Below, piece by piece: positions 1 to 7,348 of a stretch of DNA of 15,916 nucleotides; positions within the stretch are counted from its first letter, which is position 1, and each line of letters starts with the position of its first letter. The DNA lies in NCBI GenBank assembly GCA_018971925.1, contig JAGWZT010000016.1, positions 1 to 15,916 of the forward strand, written 5' to 3'. The translations under genes were made by a program, and so were the position numbers. The DNA is from Lysobacteraceae bacterium (GTDB lineage: Bacteria > Pseudomonadota > Gammaproteobacteria > Xanthomonadales > Rhodanobacteraceae). The notes under the pieces were generated by a model. That model had not been told where the DNA came from and made no database searches. It was given only the letters and a program-made list of their open reading frames with translations.

Positions 1-52
1 GCGAGCACCGCCGGCGCGCAAGCTGTCGAACGCAGTAGCTTTCAGCGCATTC

Positions 53-3000
53 TCAATGGAAGTCGCGCGAACGCGTATCAAGTTCTCCCAACAGCGCCGT
101 CCAGTCATGCAGCCGCTCCGCGATCAGGTGTTGCACGCCGTGCCGGCTTTCGAGTCTGCCTTCCACCGCAAGCAGGCGTGACTCCAGCAATTCGCGGCGC
201 TGGCGCCGTGCGAGATCATTCCAGACCACCACGTTGGTCATGCCGTCCTCGTCTTCCAGCGTCATGAAGATCACGCCGCTGGCGGTCTGCGGGCGCTGGC
301 GCAAGGTCACGAGCCCCGCGGTTCGCACCTGCGCACCGTTGCCGCAGCGTTTAAGTTCCGCGGAACGCCGGCAGCGCCTGCGCGCGAGCAGTGCGCGCAG
401 GAACGACAACGGATGCGGACCGAGCGTGGTGCCGGTCAGCGCGTAGTCGGCGCGCACGTCTTCCGCGCGTGTCGGCAGCGGCAACGCGACTGCGGCTTCG
501 GCGACAGCCGGGGCATCGGCAAACAACGGCTTCGGCGATTCCACGCCGGCGATGCCCCAACGTGCGCGATGCCGGTGACCGGCCAGGCCACGCAACGCAC
601 CGGCGTCGGCCAGCAACGCGCGTTGCCGTGCATCCAGACCCGCGCGCCTGCACAGGTCGGTCACATCATTGAACGGGTGTTGCACACGTTGCGCGGCGAT
701 GGTGATCGCGGCGTCTTCCGGAAAGCCGTGGATCATGCGCAACCCCATGCGGATCGCGGGTTGCGGTGCGCGCCTCGACGTTTCCGGCACGCAATCCCAA
801 ACGCTGTAGCGCACGTCGACCGGCAACACACGGATGCCGTGCCGCCGCGCGTCCTGCAACAACTGGTCGGGCGAATAGAAACCCATGGGCGCGGAATTGA
901 TCAGCCCGCACGCGAACGCCGCAGGCTCGTGATATTTCAACCAGCAACTCGTCCAGGTGATCAGCGCAAAACTCGCGGCGTGTGACTCCGGAAAGCCGTA
1001 ACTGCCGAAGCCCTTGATCTGTTCGAACAGATGATCGGCGAAGGCCTGCGAATAGCCGTTGGCGAGCATGCCGCGCGCGAGGCGTTCGCGGTGCGGTTCC
1101 AGTCCCCCGTGGCGCTTCCACGCCGCCATCGAACGCCGCAACTGGTCGGCTTCGCCGGGCGAGTAGCCGGCCGCGACGATCGCGATCTGCATCACCTGTT
1201 CCTGGAACAGCGGCACGCCCAGCGTGCGTTCGAGCACCGCCTGCAACTGCGGTGACGGATAATCGATCGGTTCCTCGCCGCGCCGGCGCCTGAGGTACGG
1301 ATGCACCATGTCGCCCTGGATCGGGCCGGGCCGCACGATCGCCACCTCGATCACGAGATCGTAGAAACATTTCGGCTGCAGGCGCGGCAGCATCGCCATC
1401 TGCGCGCGCGATTCGATCTGGAACACGCCGATGGTGTCGGCGCGGCCGACCATTTCGTATACCGCGCCGTCTTCGGGCGGAATGTCGGCCAGCGTCATGT
1501 CGCGCCCGCCGGAAGCGCGCAACAAGTCGAAGGTCCTGCGGATCGCGGTCAGCATGCCCAGCGCGAGGCAATCCACCTTCAGCAGTCCGACCGTGTCGAG
1601 ATCGTCCTTGTCCCACTGGATCACGGTGCGGCCTTCCATCGCCGCGTTCTCCACCGGCACCAGCGTGCTCAGGGGATGTTCGGACATCACGAAGCCGCCG
1701 GGGTGCTGCGACAGGTGCCGCGGCATGCCGATCAGTTGCGCGGTCAGCGCGATCACGCGGCGCAGCAGCGGCGCTTCCGGATCGAACCCGTTTTCGCGCA
1801 GCACTTCGTCGAGGCCCCGCGTGCCGCCCCAGTGATCCATGCATCGCGCCAGCCGGTCGACCATGTCGGGCGGCAGGCCCAGCGCCTTGGCCACGTCGCG
1901 CATCGCGCCGCGGCCACGATAGGTGCTGGCCACCGCGGTGAGCGCCGCGCGTTCGCGCCCGTAGCGACGGAACACGTACTGGATTACTTCCTCGCGGCGT
2001 TCGTGTTCGAAATCGATGTCGATGTCGGGAGGCTCGTTGCGCTCGCGCGACACGAAGCGTTCGAACAGCCCGTTCATGCGCGATGGATCGATCGCGGTGA
2101 CGCCGAGCGCGTAGCACACCACGGAATTGGCGGCGGAACCACGCCCCTGGCACAGGATTCCCTTGCTGCGCGCGAAGCGCACCAGATCGTGCACGGTCAG
2201 GAAGTAGGATTCGTAGTGCCGCTCGGAAATCAGCGCCAGCTCGTGTTCGATCAGCACCCGCGCCTTGTCCGGCAAGCCATCCGGCCAACGCGTACGCGCG
2301 CCGGCTTCGACGAGTTCGCGCAGCCAGCTTGCGGCGGTGTGGCCTTCCGGTACAAGTTCGTGCGGGTATTCGTAGCGCAGCTCTTCCAGCGAAAAGGTGC
2401 AGCGCGCCGCGATGCGAACGGTTTCATCCAGAAGATCGGTGGGATAAGTGGCAGCCAATGCGCGGTGCGTGCGCAGGTGGCGCTCGCCGTTGGGAAACAG
2501 CCTGAAGCCAGCCGCGTCGACCGTGGTCTTGTGGCGGATCGCGGTCAACGTATCCTGCAGCGCGCGCCGGCCGCGCGCGTGCATATGCACGTCGCCGGAT
2601 GCAACCAATGGCATGTCGAGTTTCGTCCCGATTGCGCGAAGCCGCGCAAGCCGTGAGGCGTCATCCGGTCCGCGGTGCAGTTCCACCGCGAGCCACGCAC
2701 GTTCGGGAAACATGCGCTTGATCCACGCGCCTTCTTCGAGGTCAGGTGATGCAGGTGGAATCCACAGCGCCAGCAATCCATCGTTCGATGCATCCGCAAA
2801 ATCATCGCTCAGCAACCGGTACGCGCCTTTGTCCGCGCGCCGCCGCGCCAGCGTCAGCAACCGGCAAAGCCGCGTGTAGCCCCATGCGGTCTCGACCAGC
2901 AGTACCAGCTTGGGCCCGTCGGTGAGCTGCACTTCGCTGCCCACGATCAGGCGCATGCCGGTTTTGCGCGATGCCTCCAGCGCACGCACGATGCCGGCCA

Positions 3001-3145
3001 GGGATGCCTCGTCGGTGATCGCGAGCGCGGTGTATTTCAATTTGACCGCACGCTCGAACAACTCCTGCGCGACCGACGCGCCGCGCTGGAAACTGAAAGC
3101 CGAAAGGCAGTGCAATTCGGCATAGGGTGGAAATACATCTGTCAT
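53..3145 (-). CDS. dnaE2: Error-prone C-family DNA polymerase DnaE2 (ImuC)
   Basis: This is the translesion polymerase of the SOS mutasome and the last gene of the lexA-imuA-imuB-dnaE2 operon. The 1030-residue length is typical of DnaE2 and shorter than the roughly 1160-residue replicative DnaE, because the tau-binding tail is absent. A PHP domain occupies about residues 7-200 and starts with the DnaE2-style ELHCLSAFSF, followed by ITDE (43-46) and GSEV (69-72). The palm has PDIDIDFE (373-380), with catalytic Asp376 and Asp378, and KVDCLAL (523-529), with the third Asp at 525. The fingers carry LRRSMAAWKRHGG. A C-terminal OB-fold (about 930-1015) contains the GVIFMTLEDEDG segment. All catalytic acids are present, so it should be active. 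The ATG lies 21 bases after the imuB stop, with no strong Shine-Dalgarno, which suggests translational dependence on imuB. No clear terminator is seen in the 52 bases that follow. Confidence 0.97.
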   Translation of the reverse strand: MTDVFPPYAELHCLSAFSFQRGASVAQELFERAVKLKYTALAITDEASLAGIVRALEASRKTGMRLIVGSEVQLTDGPKLVLLVETAWGYTRLCRLLTLARRRADKGAYRLLSDDFADASNDGLLALWIPPASPDLEEGAWIKRMFPERAWLAVELHRGPDDASRLARLRAIGTKLDMPLVASGDVHMHARGRRALQDTLTAIRHKTTVDAAGFRLFPNGERHLRTHRALAATYPTDLLDETVRIAARCTFSLEELRYEYPHELVPEGHTAASWLRELVEAGARTRWPDGLPDKARVLIEHELALISERHYESYFLTVHDLVRFARSKGILCQGRGSAANSVVCYALGVTAIDPSRMNGLFERFVSRERNEPPDIDIDFEHERREEVIQYVFRRYGRERAALTAVASTYRGRGAMRDVAKALGLPPDMVDRLARCMDHWGGTRGLDEVLRENGFDPEAPLLRRVIALTAQLIGMPRHLSQHPGGFVMSEHPLSTLVPVENAAMEGRTVIQWDKDDLDTVGLLKVDCLALGMLTAIRRTFDLLRASGGRDMTLADIPPEDGAVYEMVGRADTIGVFQIESRAQMAMLPRLQPKCFYDLVIEVAIVRPGPIQGDMVHPYLRRRRGEEPIDYPSPQLQAVLERTLGVPLFQEQVMQIAIVAAGYSPGEADQLRRSMAAWKRHGGLEPHRERLARGMLANGYSQAFADHLFEQIKGFGSYGFPESHAASFALITWTSCWLKYHEPAAFACGLINSAPMGFYSPDQLLQDARRHGIRVLPVDVRYSVWDCVPETSRRAPQPAIRMGLRMIHGFPEDAAITIAAQRVQHPFNDVTDLCRRAGLDARQRALLADAGALRGLAGHRHRARWGIAGVESPKPLFADAPAVAEAAVALPLPTRAEDVRADYALTGTTLGPHPLSFLRALLARRRCRRSAELKRCGNGAQVRTAGLVTLRQRPQTASGVIFMTLEDEDGMTNVVVWNDLARRQRRELLESRLLAVEGRLESRHGVQHLIAERLHDWTALLGELDTRSRDFH

Positions 3146-3166
3146 CGAGGCTTCGGTTTGCGACGC

Positions 3167-4633
3167 TCACGCAAACCATCCCTGCAGCATGAAAGGACCG
3201 TCTTCACCCGCGGGACGGAAGGCCCACGCACGTTGGTGCGAGGCGGTTTCGATGACGTAGTAGTCGCGGCGCATGTCGGCACCGTCCCACCAACCGCTTT
3301 CGATGCGTTCGGGCCCGGCGAGGATGCGCGTCACGTGCTCGCGCAAGGGAATGGGCCGCGCCAGCAACCAGGTGGGACGCGGCGGCAACGGCACGAACCC
3401 GTCCGTGTCACGCGCACGCGCGAGATGGGTTCCGCGCGATAAGCCGGTGCCGCGCGAGGGATCGATGCCTTGGACGCGCCATGCACGCTCGGGCCGATGA
3501 TCGGGATGCAACGCCAGCCCATGCGCCGCGTGCTCGCCCAAGCGCGCGTGCAGACGTTCACGCAAGGCCTCCCAGGTGACGGCCTGCTGCGGTCGGGTGT
3601 CGAACAGATCGCGGCGCGCCGGCGTGAACGCCGGCAGTTCGTCGGCAACGAGGCGCAAGCCACACACGGGCGCGCGAAGACGCGCGCGGTCCAGACGTGC
3701 GCGCACGATCGCGAACAACAGTTCCGGATCGCGTTCCGGCGCCAGCAGGCCGATGGAGATTTCGGTGGGCGTGCCGCGTTCGTGCTCGAAAGCCAGCGTG
3801 AAGCGTTGCGCACCACCGTCGCGGCCGGCGAGGAACGCCGAGAAATCACGCAGCAACCGTCGCAGCGGAAACAGCAGCGATTCGTGCGAACCCGTGTTGA
3901 ACGGCAATTCGATGCGTTGGTCGAACGTATCCGGAGGCCGGTAAAAGTCGAGCGCGGTCACCACTGCACCGCGCAGACGATCGAGATGCAGCATCGCCTG
4001 GATGCCGATGCGCTTGCCCAGTTCCGCGCGCGGCAATGCGAACAGTTGCCGCAGTCGGCGCAAGCCCATCCGTTGCAGACTTTCCGCGCACGCCGCATCG
4101 AGCCCGCTGCATTCGACCGGCAGCGTACCCAACGCATCCATCAGGTGCGCCTCGTCCTCGATCGCGCAACCGTCGCGTGCACCCGCCAGCACGAGAGCCG
4201 CGTGCGGGTTGGGGGCCGCGGCGATGCGATGTTCGAAGCCGAGTGCGACCAGATCGTTGCGCAATTCCGCCTGCAGCGCCGGCCAGCCACCGAACAAACG
4301 AAAGCTTGCACGCACTTCCAGCAGCAGGGTTTGCGGAAACGTGCGGCACACCTGCGAGCTGTAGCGATACGCCCAGGCCGCCAGGAAATCGTGACAGCGT
4401 TCGACGGCCGCCGCGTCATGTTCGATCGCGTTCACGCGCGGATGCAGCGCGCGCGCGGCGGTCAGCGATTGCCCGGCACGCAAGCCGTGATGGCGCGCGG
4501 CGGCGTTGGCGGCGCATACGCGCGCGCGTGACCCCACGCCTTCGAACAACACCAGCGGCACCGCACCATCGCTGCGCTGTCGCAGCACATCATCGAGTGC
4601 GAGTCGGGGGAAAGAAATGCAAGCCCACTGCAT
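3167..4633 (-). CDS. imuB: ImuB, catalytically inactive Y-family polymerase homologue
   Basis: In characterised species ImuB is the hub of the SOS mutasome: it binds ImuA, DnaE2 and the sliding clamp but does not synthesise DNA. The 488-residue product has the Y-family core at about 1-330. The metal-binding sites are lost: the position of the DinB DxD motif reads ISFPRLALDD (6-15), and the SLDE site is replaced by LLLEVRASFRLFGG (103-116), the usual ImuB signature. Helix-hairpin-helix and little-finger regions follow (about 165-330). RRDLF (340-344) sits where ImuB proteins carry a clamp-binding peptide, but the usual Gln is absent. The conserved ImuB C-terminus includes GPERIESGWWDG (440-451), RRDYY (455-459) and a terminal GWFA. 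A GGAG Shine-Dalgarno lies 7 bases before the ATG, and the gap from imuA is 12 bases. Confidence 0.95.
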   Translation of the reverse strand: MQWACISFPRLALDDVLRQRSDGAVPLVLFEGVGSRARVCAANAAARHHGLRAGQSLTAARALHPRVNAIEHDAAAVERCHDFLAAWAYRYSSQVCRTFPQTLLLEVRASFRLFGGWPALQAELRNDLVALGFEHRIAAAPNPHAALVLAGARDGCAIEDEAHLMDALGTLPVECSGLDAACAESLQRMGLRRLRQLFALPRAELGKRIGIQAMLHLDRLRGAVVTALDFYRPPDTFDQRIELPFNTGSHESLLFPLRRLLRDFSAFLAGRDGGAQRFTLAFEHERGTPTEISIGLLAPERDPELLFAIVRARLDRARLRAPVCGLRLVADELPAFTPARRDLFDTRPQQAVTWEALRERLHARLGEHAAHGLALHPDHRPERAWRVQGIDPSRGTGLSRGTHLARARDTDGFVPLPPRPTWLLARPIPLREHVTRILAGPERIESGWWDGADMRRDYYVIETASHQRAWAFRPAGEDGPFMLQGWFA

Positions 4634-4640
4634 GGCGGCA

Positions 4641-4644
4641 CTCC
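4641..4644 (-). promoter_or_regulatory. Shine-Dalgarno of imuB
   Basis: On the minus strand GGAG lies 7 bases before the imuB ATG. It is the clearest ribosome-binding site in the operon and supports that start. It lies in the 12-base gap between the imuA stop and the imuB start. Confidence 0.6.
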
Positions 4645-4645
4645 A

Positions 4646-5260
4646 TCAAGCGGCAAGTGTCGAAAAAGTGACCGCCTGCGTCGGCGGATTGCCACCCCGG
4701 CATTTCAAAATGCGCAGGCACGGCGGGTCGGTTTCGATTCCGATGCGCACCGCCGCCATCGAAGCCTGTGTTGCGACCTGCGAAGGACGCAACATGAAAC
4801 CGATTGTCCGCCCGGTTTCCGCCGCAAGCTGCAGACGCCGCAGCGTCGCCGTATCCGCCTGCCGTGGCCAGCACAGCACTGCCGCGCACGCGGCCGAACG
4901 CAGGCATTGTTCGGCGGCCCACAGTGCGTCGTGTTCGCCGGCCTGCACGATTTGCAGGCATCGCAAATCCACGCCGCCCGCGATCCATGCAGCGGGAAAC
5001 GGCAGGTATGGCGGCGCAACCAAAACGATCGGATGCGCTCCGCGACTCAGCACCGCCAGCGCCGGCAGCAACAGCCGCAGTTCGCCCACGCCGTCGGCGG
5101 GAAACAGGATTTCGCTCAAGGCCGCGCGCGGCCAGCCACCACCGGGCAGCACGCGATCCAGCGCAGCGAACCCGGTCGGCAAGGCCTCGTGCCGCAGCGC
5201 CGTGCCCTGGCCGCGCCACAGGCGGCCGGTTTCGATGAGCGGTTGCAGGATCGCACCCAT
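4646..5260 (-). CDS. imuA: ImuA, RecA/SulA-like mutasome accessory protein
   Basis: ImuA is required with ImuB for DnaE2-dependent SOS mutagenesis and in studied species interacts with ImuB and RecA. The 204-residue protein has the family N-terminus (MGAILQPLIETGRLWRG), then PTGFAALDRVLPGGGWPRAA (28-47), as in a RecA-type core. Where RecA has its P-loop this protein has FPADGVGE (53-60), with no Lys-Thr pair, so ATP binding of the RecA type is not expected. VLVAPPYLPFPAAW (79-92) and ALWAAEQCLRSAACAAVLCW (112-131) are further ImuA-like blocks. The ATG begins one base after the lexA stop, so translation is almost certainly coupled. Proteobacterial ImuA is distinct from the mycobacterial ImuA' protein, but the role is analogous. 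Confidence 0.92.
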   Translation of the reverse strand: MGAILQPLIETGRLWRGQGTALRHEALPTGFAALDRVLPGGGWPRAALSEILFPADGVGELRLLLPALAVLSRGAHPIVLVAPPYLPFPAAWIAGGVDLRCLQIVQAGEHDALWAAEQCLRSAACAAVLCWPRQADTATLRRLQLAAETGRTIGFMLRPSQVATQASMAAVRIGIETDPPCLRILKCRGGNPPTQAVTFSTLAA

Positions 5261-5261
5261 G

Positions 5262-5870
5262 TCAACCCGCGCGGATCACGCCCACGTACAAGCCTTCGAT
5301 CGCGAACTGCGTGCGCCGCGGATCTACTTCGATCGGCATGTAATCCGGATTCGCGGGTTCCAACCGGATCTTCGAGGCCAGCACGCGCAGGCGCTTGACG
5401 GTGACTTCGTCCTCGATGCGCGCCACCACGATCTGGCCATTGCGCGCCTCGCGCGTGCGGTGCACCGCGGCGAGATCGCCATCGAGGATGCCGGCGTCGC
5501 GCATCGAATCGCCACGGACACGCAGCAGGTAATCCGCGCGCGGCTTGAACAGCGCCGGATCGACCGTGACGTGGCGCTCCACGTGCTCGACGGCCAGGAT
5601 CGGCGCGCCCGCGGCTACCCGCCCGACCAGCGGCAGGCCCACGCTGCGCGCACGCCCGGCCCGCTCCAACAGCCGGATGCCGCGATTGCGCCCCGGCAGC
5701 AGTTCGATGCAACCCTTCGCCTGCAATGCCCGCAAGTGCTTGTATGCCGCGCGCGGCTGGTTGAACCCGAACGCGGCCGCGATCTCGGCCAGCGTCGGCG
5801 GCAGGCCGTCGCCGATGCGCACGGTGATGAACTCCAGGATTTCGCGCTGACGGTCGGTGAGTGGGGTCAT
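5262..5870 (-). CDS. lexA: LexA-family SOS repressor of the imu operon (LexA2-like)
   Basis: This autocleaving repressor should control its own operon. From the chosen ATG the protein is 202 residues, the same length as E. coli LexA. The N-terminal winged HTH (about 1-70) begins TPLTDRQREILEFI. The cleavage site is Ala87-Gly88 (VAAGAP), the catalytic serine is Ser122 (RGDSM) and the lysine is Lys159 (VTVKRL). All are shifted by three from E. coli A84-G85, S119 and K156, so cleavage is intact. The recognition helix reads FNQPRAAYKHL (36-46) against FRSPNAAEEHL in E. coli: the base-reading Ser, Asn, Glu and Glu are Gln, Arg, Tyr and Lys. This resembles the second, cassette-linked LexA of pseudomonads and xanthomonads. 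An upstream in-frame ATG at 5912 is rejected because the promoter lies between the two. Confidence 0.95.
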   Translation of the reverse strand: MTPLTDRQREILEFITVRIGDGLPPTLAEIAAAFGFNQPRAAYKHLRALQAKGCIELLPGRNRGIRLLERAGRARSVGLPLVGRVAAGAPILAVEHVERHVTVDPALFKPRADYLLRVRGDSMRDAGILDGDLAAVHRTREARNGQIVVARIEDEVTVKRLRVLASKIRLEPANPDYMPIEVDPRRTQFAIEGLYVGVIRAG

Positions 5871-5873
5871 GGA

Positions 5874-5891
5874 GGTACAAGTATAGGTACC
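5874..5891 (-). promoter_or_regulatory. Putative LexA operator (GGTAC-N8-GTACC)
   Basis: A perfect 5-bp inverted repeat spaced by 8 bases (GGTACCTATACTTGTACC on the minus strand) lies 3 bases before the lexA ATG and encloses the -10 box. It is unlike the E. coli CTGT-N8-ACAG box. GTAC half-sites are known for the cassette-linked LexA2 of Pseudomonas putida. Autoregulation of lexA-imuA-imuB-dnaE2 is the natural reading, but binding is inferred. Confidence 0.75.
5880..5885 (-). promoter_or_regulatory. -10 box of the lexA-imuA-imuB-dnaE2 promoter
   Basis: TATACT matches the sigma-70 -10 consensus at five of six positions and sits inside the operator spacer. A start about 7 bases downstream falls near 5873, giving a leader of about 0-4 bases before the ATG at 5870. 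No convincing -35 is seen; the best at 17-18 bp spacing (CTGGCG) is poor. The start-site position is inferred. Confidence 0.55.
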
Positions 5892-5902
5892 TTCCGGGCA
5901 AC

Positions 5903-6127
5903 GCGCCAGCACCCGCTGCGGGGACCACGCTGCCGCCCTGCTTCGTCGAATACAAGGCCGACGCGTTCGATGCGCGGCTCGGCCTGCCTAGCCTGCATGC
6001 GGTGGAGTCGAAGGTGTCGACGCCCAAGCGTGAATCAGTGCTGCCGCCAGACCTGTTCAACCGGTTCGCCAAGGATTCGTTCTGGCTGGATCCGAAGAAC
6101 AATATCCGCAAGGTGCCGATTATTTGA
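5903..6127 (+). pseudogene. C-terminal remnant of an unidentified gene
   Basis: An open stretch of about 74 codons ends in TGA and has strongly coding-like codon use: most third positions are G or C, and it has a normal mix of acidic, basic and aromatic residues. Readable segments include CFVEYKADAF, SVLPPDLFNRFAKDSFWLD and the end NNIRKVPII. No ATG or ribosome-binding site precedes it in frame. The frame runs back through the lexA operator into antisense lexA, so the upstream part of the original gene is missing. It overlaps the last 8 bases of the convergent MFS gene. I do not recognise the family; it looks like the tail of a larger soluble protein. A small real gene using a rare start is less likely. 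Confidence 0.5.
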
Positions 6128-7292
6128 CCGGCCCGCGGTCCGCCGATCGCCACAACGAAACCGCCGCCACCAACAACACCAGTGCAGCAGCGGCCAGCGC
6201 GGCCGCGAACCCGTCGCGCAGATGCGCGACCGCGCTGACCACCAGCGGCCCGATGATCTGCGCCACCGCGAACGCGGCGGTGATCGCGGCGATGAAGCCG
6301 GTGGCCTGGTCGCCCGCGACCGTGCGCGCTTCGCGCAAGCCCAGCATGGTCACCACCATGAACGTGCCCCCGACCAGCAGCGCCGCGATCAGGATCGAGG
6401 CCAACGCCGGCCACAACGCCGGCAGCGCGACGCCGATCGCCATCAACACGTAGCTGATCGCCCACAACCTGCGGTTGTCCATCGCGTGCAGCCAGCGCGA
6501 CGCAGCCCACGTGGACAAGGCCGCCGCCGCGCCGAACACCGGCCAGGCCCAGCCGAATATTGCGGGATCGGTGATGTAGCGATGCGCCATCGCCGGCAGG
6601 AACGTCGCGGGGATGATGTAGCCGAACCCGAGCGCGGCATAACACGACGCAAGCCGCACGCGGTCGGGGTTCCAATGCACGCGCCTCGCGTGAGCGCGCT
6701 CCATGCGTACCGGCTCGGGTACCCCGCTGTCCCGGAACGCCGTCCAGATCATCGCGGTGAACAATGCCGACACCACGCCGAACGTTTCCCACGTGCGTTG
6801 CGAGTCGACACGCGCATCCATCAGCGCCATGCACAACAATCCCGCGCCCGCGATGCCGACGCCGACGCCCGCGAACACCACGCCGTTCGCCTGGGGTCGT
6901 TGCAGCACCAGCAATCGTTCCAGCGCCCACGACGACACGTGTACCAATACCCAAGCGCTGGCGACGCCGGCGGCAAGCCGCAACATCATCTGCAGCGCGA
7001 ATACGTGCGTGACGCCCATCGCGAACGTCACCACCACAATCAACAGCAAACCGCCGCGGATCGCCCATGTGCGCGGCAACCGTGCCGCGCACAGCGCACC
7101 GAGGAAATAGCCGAGATAATTGGCGGCCGCCAGCCAGCCCGCGGCGCGCAGCGTCAGGCCCGCGTCGGCTTCCATCACCGGCATGATCGGCGTGAACGCG
7201 AAACGGCCGATGCCCATGGCCACCGCCAGGGCAACCAGGCCGGCTATGGCGACGCCCGCGGCGCTGCCGTTGTCGCTCGATGCTCGTTGCAT
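6120..7292 (-). CDS. YbfB/YjiJ-family MFS transporter
   Basis: This is a predicted 12-helix inner-membrane major facilitator of 390 residues, the usual length for the YbfB/YjiJ group. The family signature MGIGRFAFTPIMPVM (26-40) follows the first helix start, and hydrophobic spans recur to the C-terminus, for example GGLLLIVVVTF, IASILIAALL-type helices and a final LAAAALVLLVAAVSLW. A basic loop near residues 186-212 separates the two six-helix halves. The substrate is unknown; the family is poorly characterised. The ATG at 7292 is chosen because it places the signature near residue 30. The 72 extra codons available upstream are Arg/Pro-rich and run into the preceding gene. The gap to that gene is 56 bases, so the two may be co-transcribed. 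Confidence 0.88.
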   Translation of the reverse strand: MQRASSDNGSAAGVAIAGLVALAVAMGIGRFAFTPIMPVMEADAGLTLRAAGWLAAANYLGYFLGALCAARLPRTWAIRGGLLLIVVVTFAMGVTHVFALQMMLRLAAGVASAWVLVHVSSWALERLLVLQRPQANGVVFAGVGVGIAGAGLLCMALMDARVDSQRTWETFGVVSALFTAMIWTAFRDSGVPEPVRMERAHARRVHWNPDRVRLASCYAALGFGYIIPATFLPAMAHRYITDPAIFGWAWPVFGAAAALSTWAASRWLHAMDNRRLWAISYVLMAIGVALPALWPALASILIAALLVGGTFMVVTMLGLREARTVAGDQATGFIAAITAAFAVAQIIGPLVVSAVAHLRDGFAAALAAAALVLLVAAVSLWRSADRGPVK

Positions 7293-7348
7293 CGCGCGAT
7301 TATCACGGCGCACACCGGCACCGGCCATCCGCTGCTTGCGGTGATGAA

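Noticed and set aside
1..52. Possible terminator after dnaE2
   Set aside because: No stem with a T-run is visible in these 52 bases; the true end may lie outside the window.
5871..5912. N-terminal extension of LexA by 14 residues from an upstream ATG
   Set aside because: The extension covers the -10 box and operator, has no LexA-like residues, and the start at 5870 gives exact E. coli length.
6126..6140. GACCG/CGGTC hairpin as a terminator between the convergent remnant and MFS gene
   Set aside because: The stem is only 5 bp and no T-run follows in either direction; it also encodes the end of the MFS protein.
6707..6722. GTACC-N6-GGTAC inverted repeat as a second LexA site
   Set aside because: It lies within the MFS coding region, with reversed half-site polarity and a different spacer from the lexA operator.
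5116..7092. A 658-codon minus-strand frame across imuA, lexA and the MFS gene
   Set aside because: It is out of frame with all three supported genes, Arg-rich, and runs through a promoter and the gene remnant.
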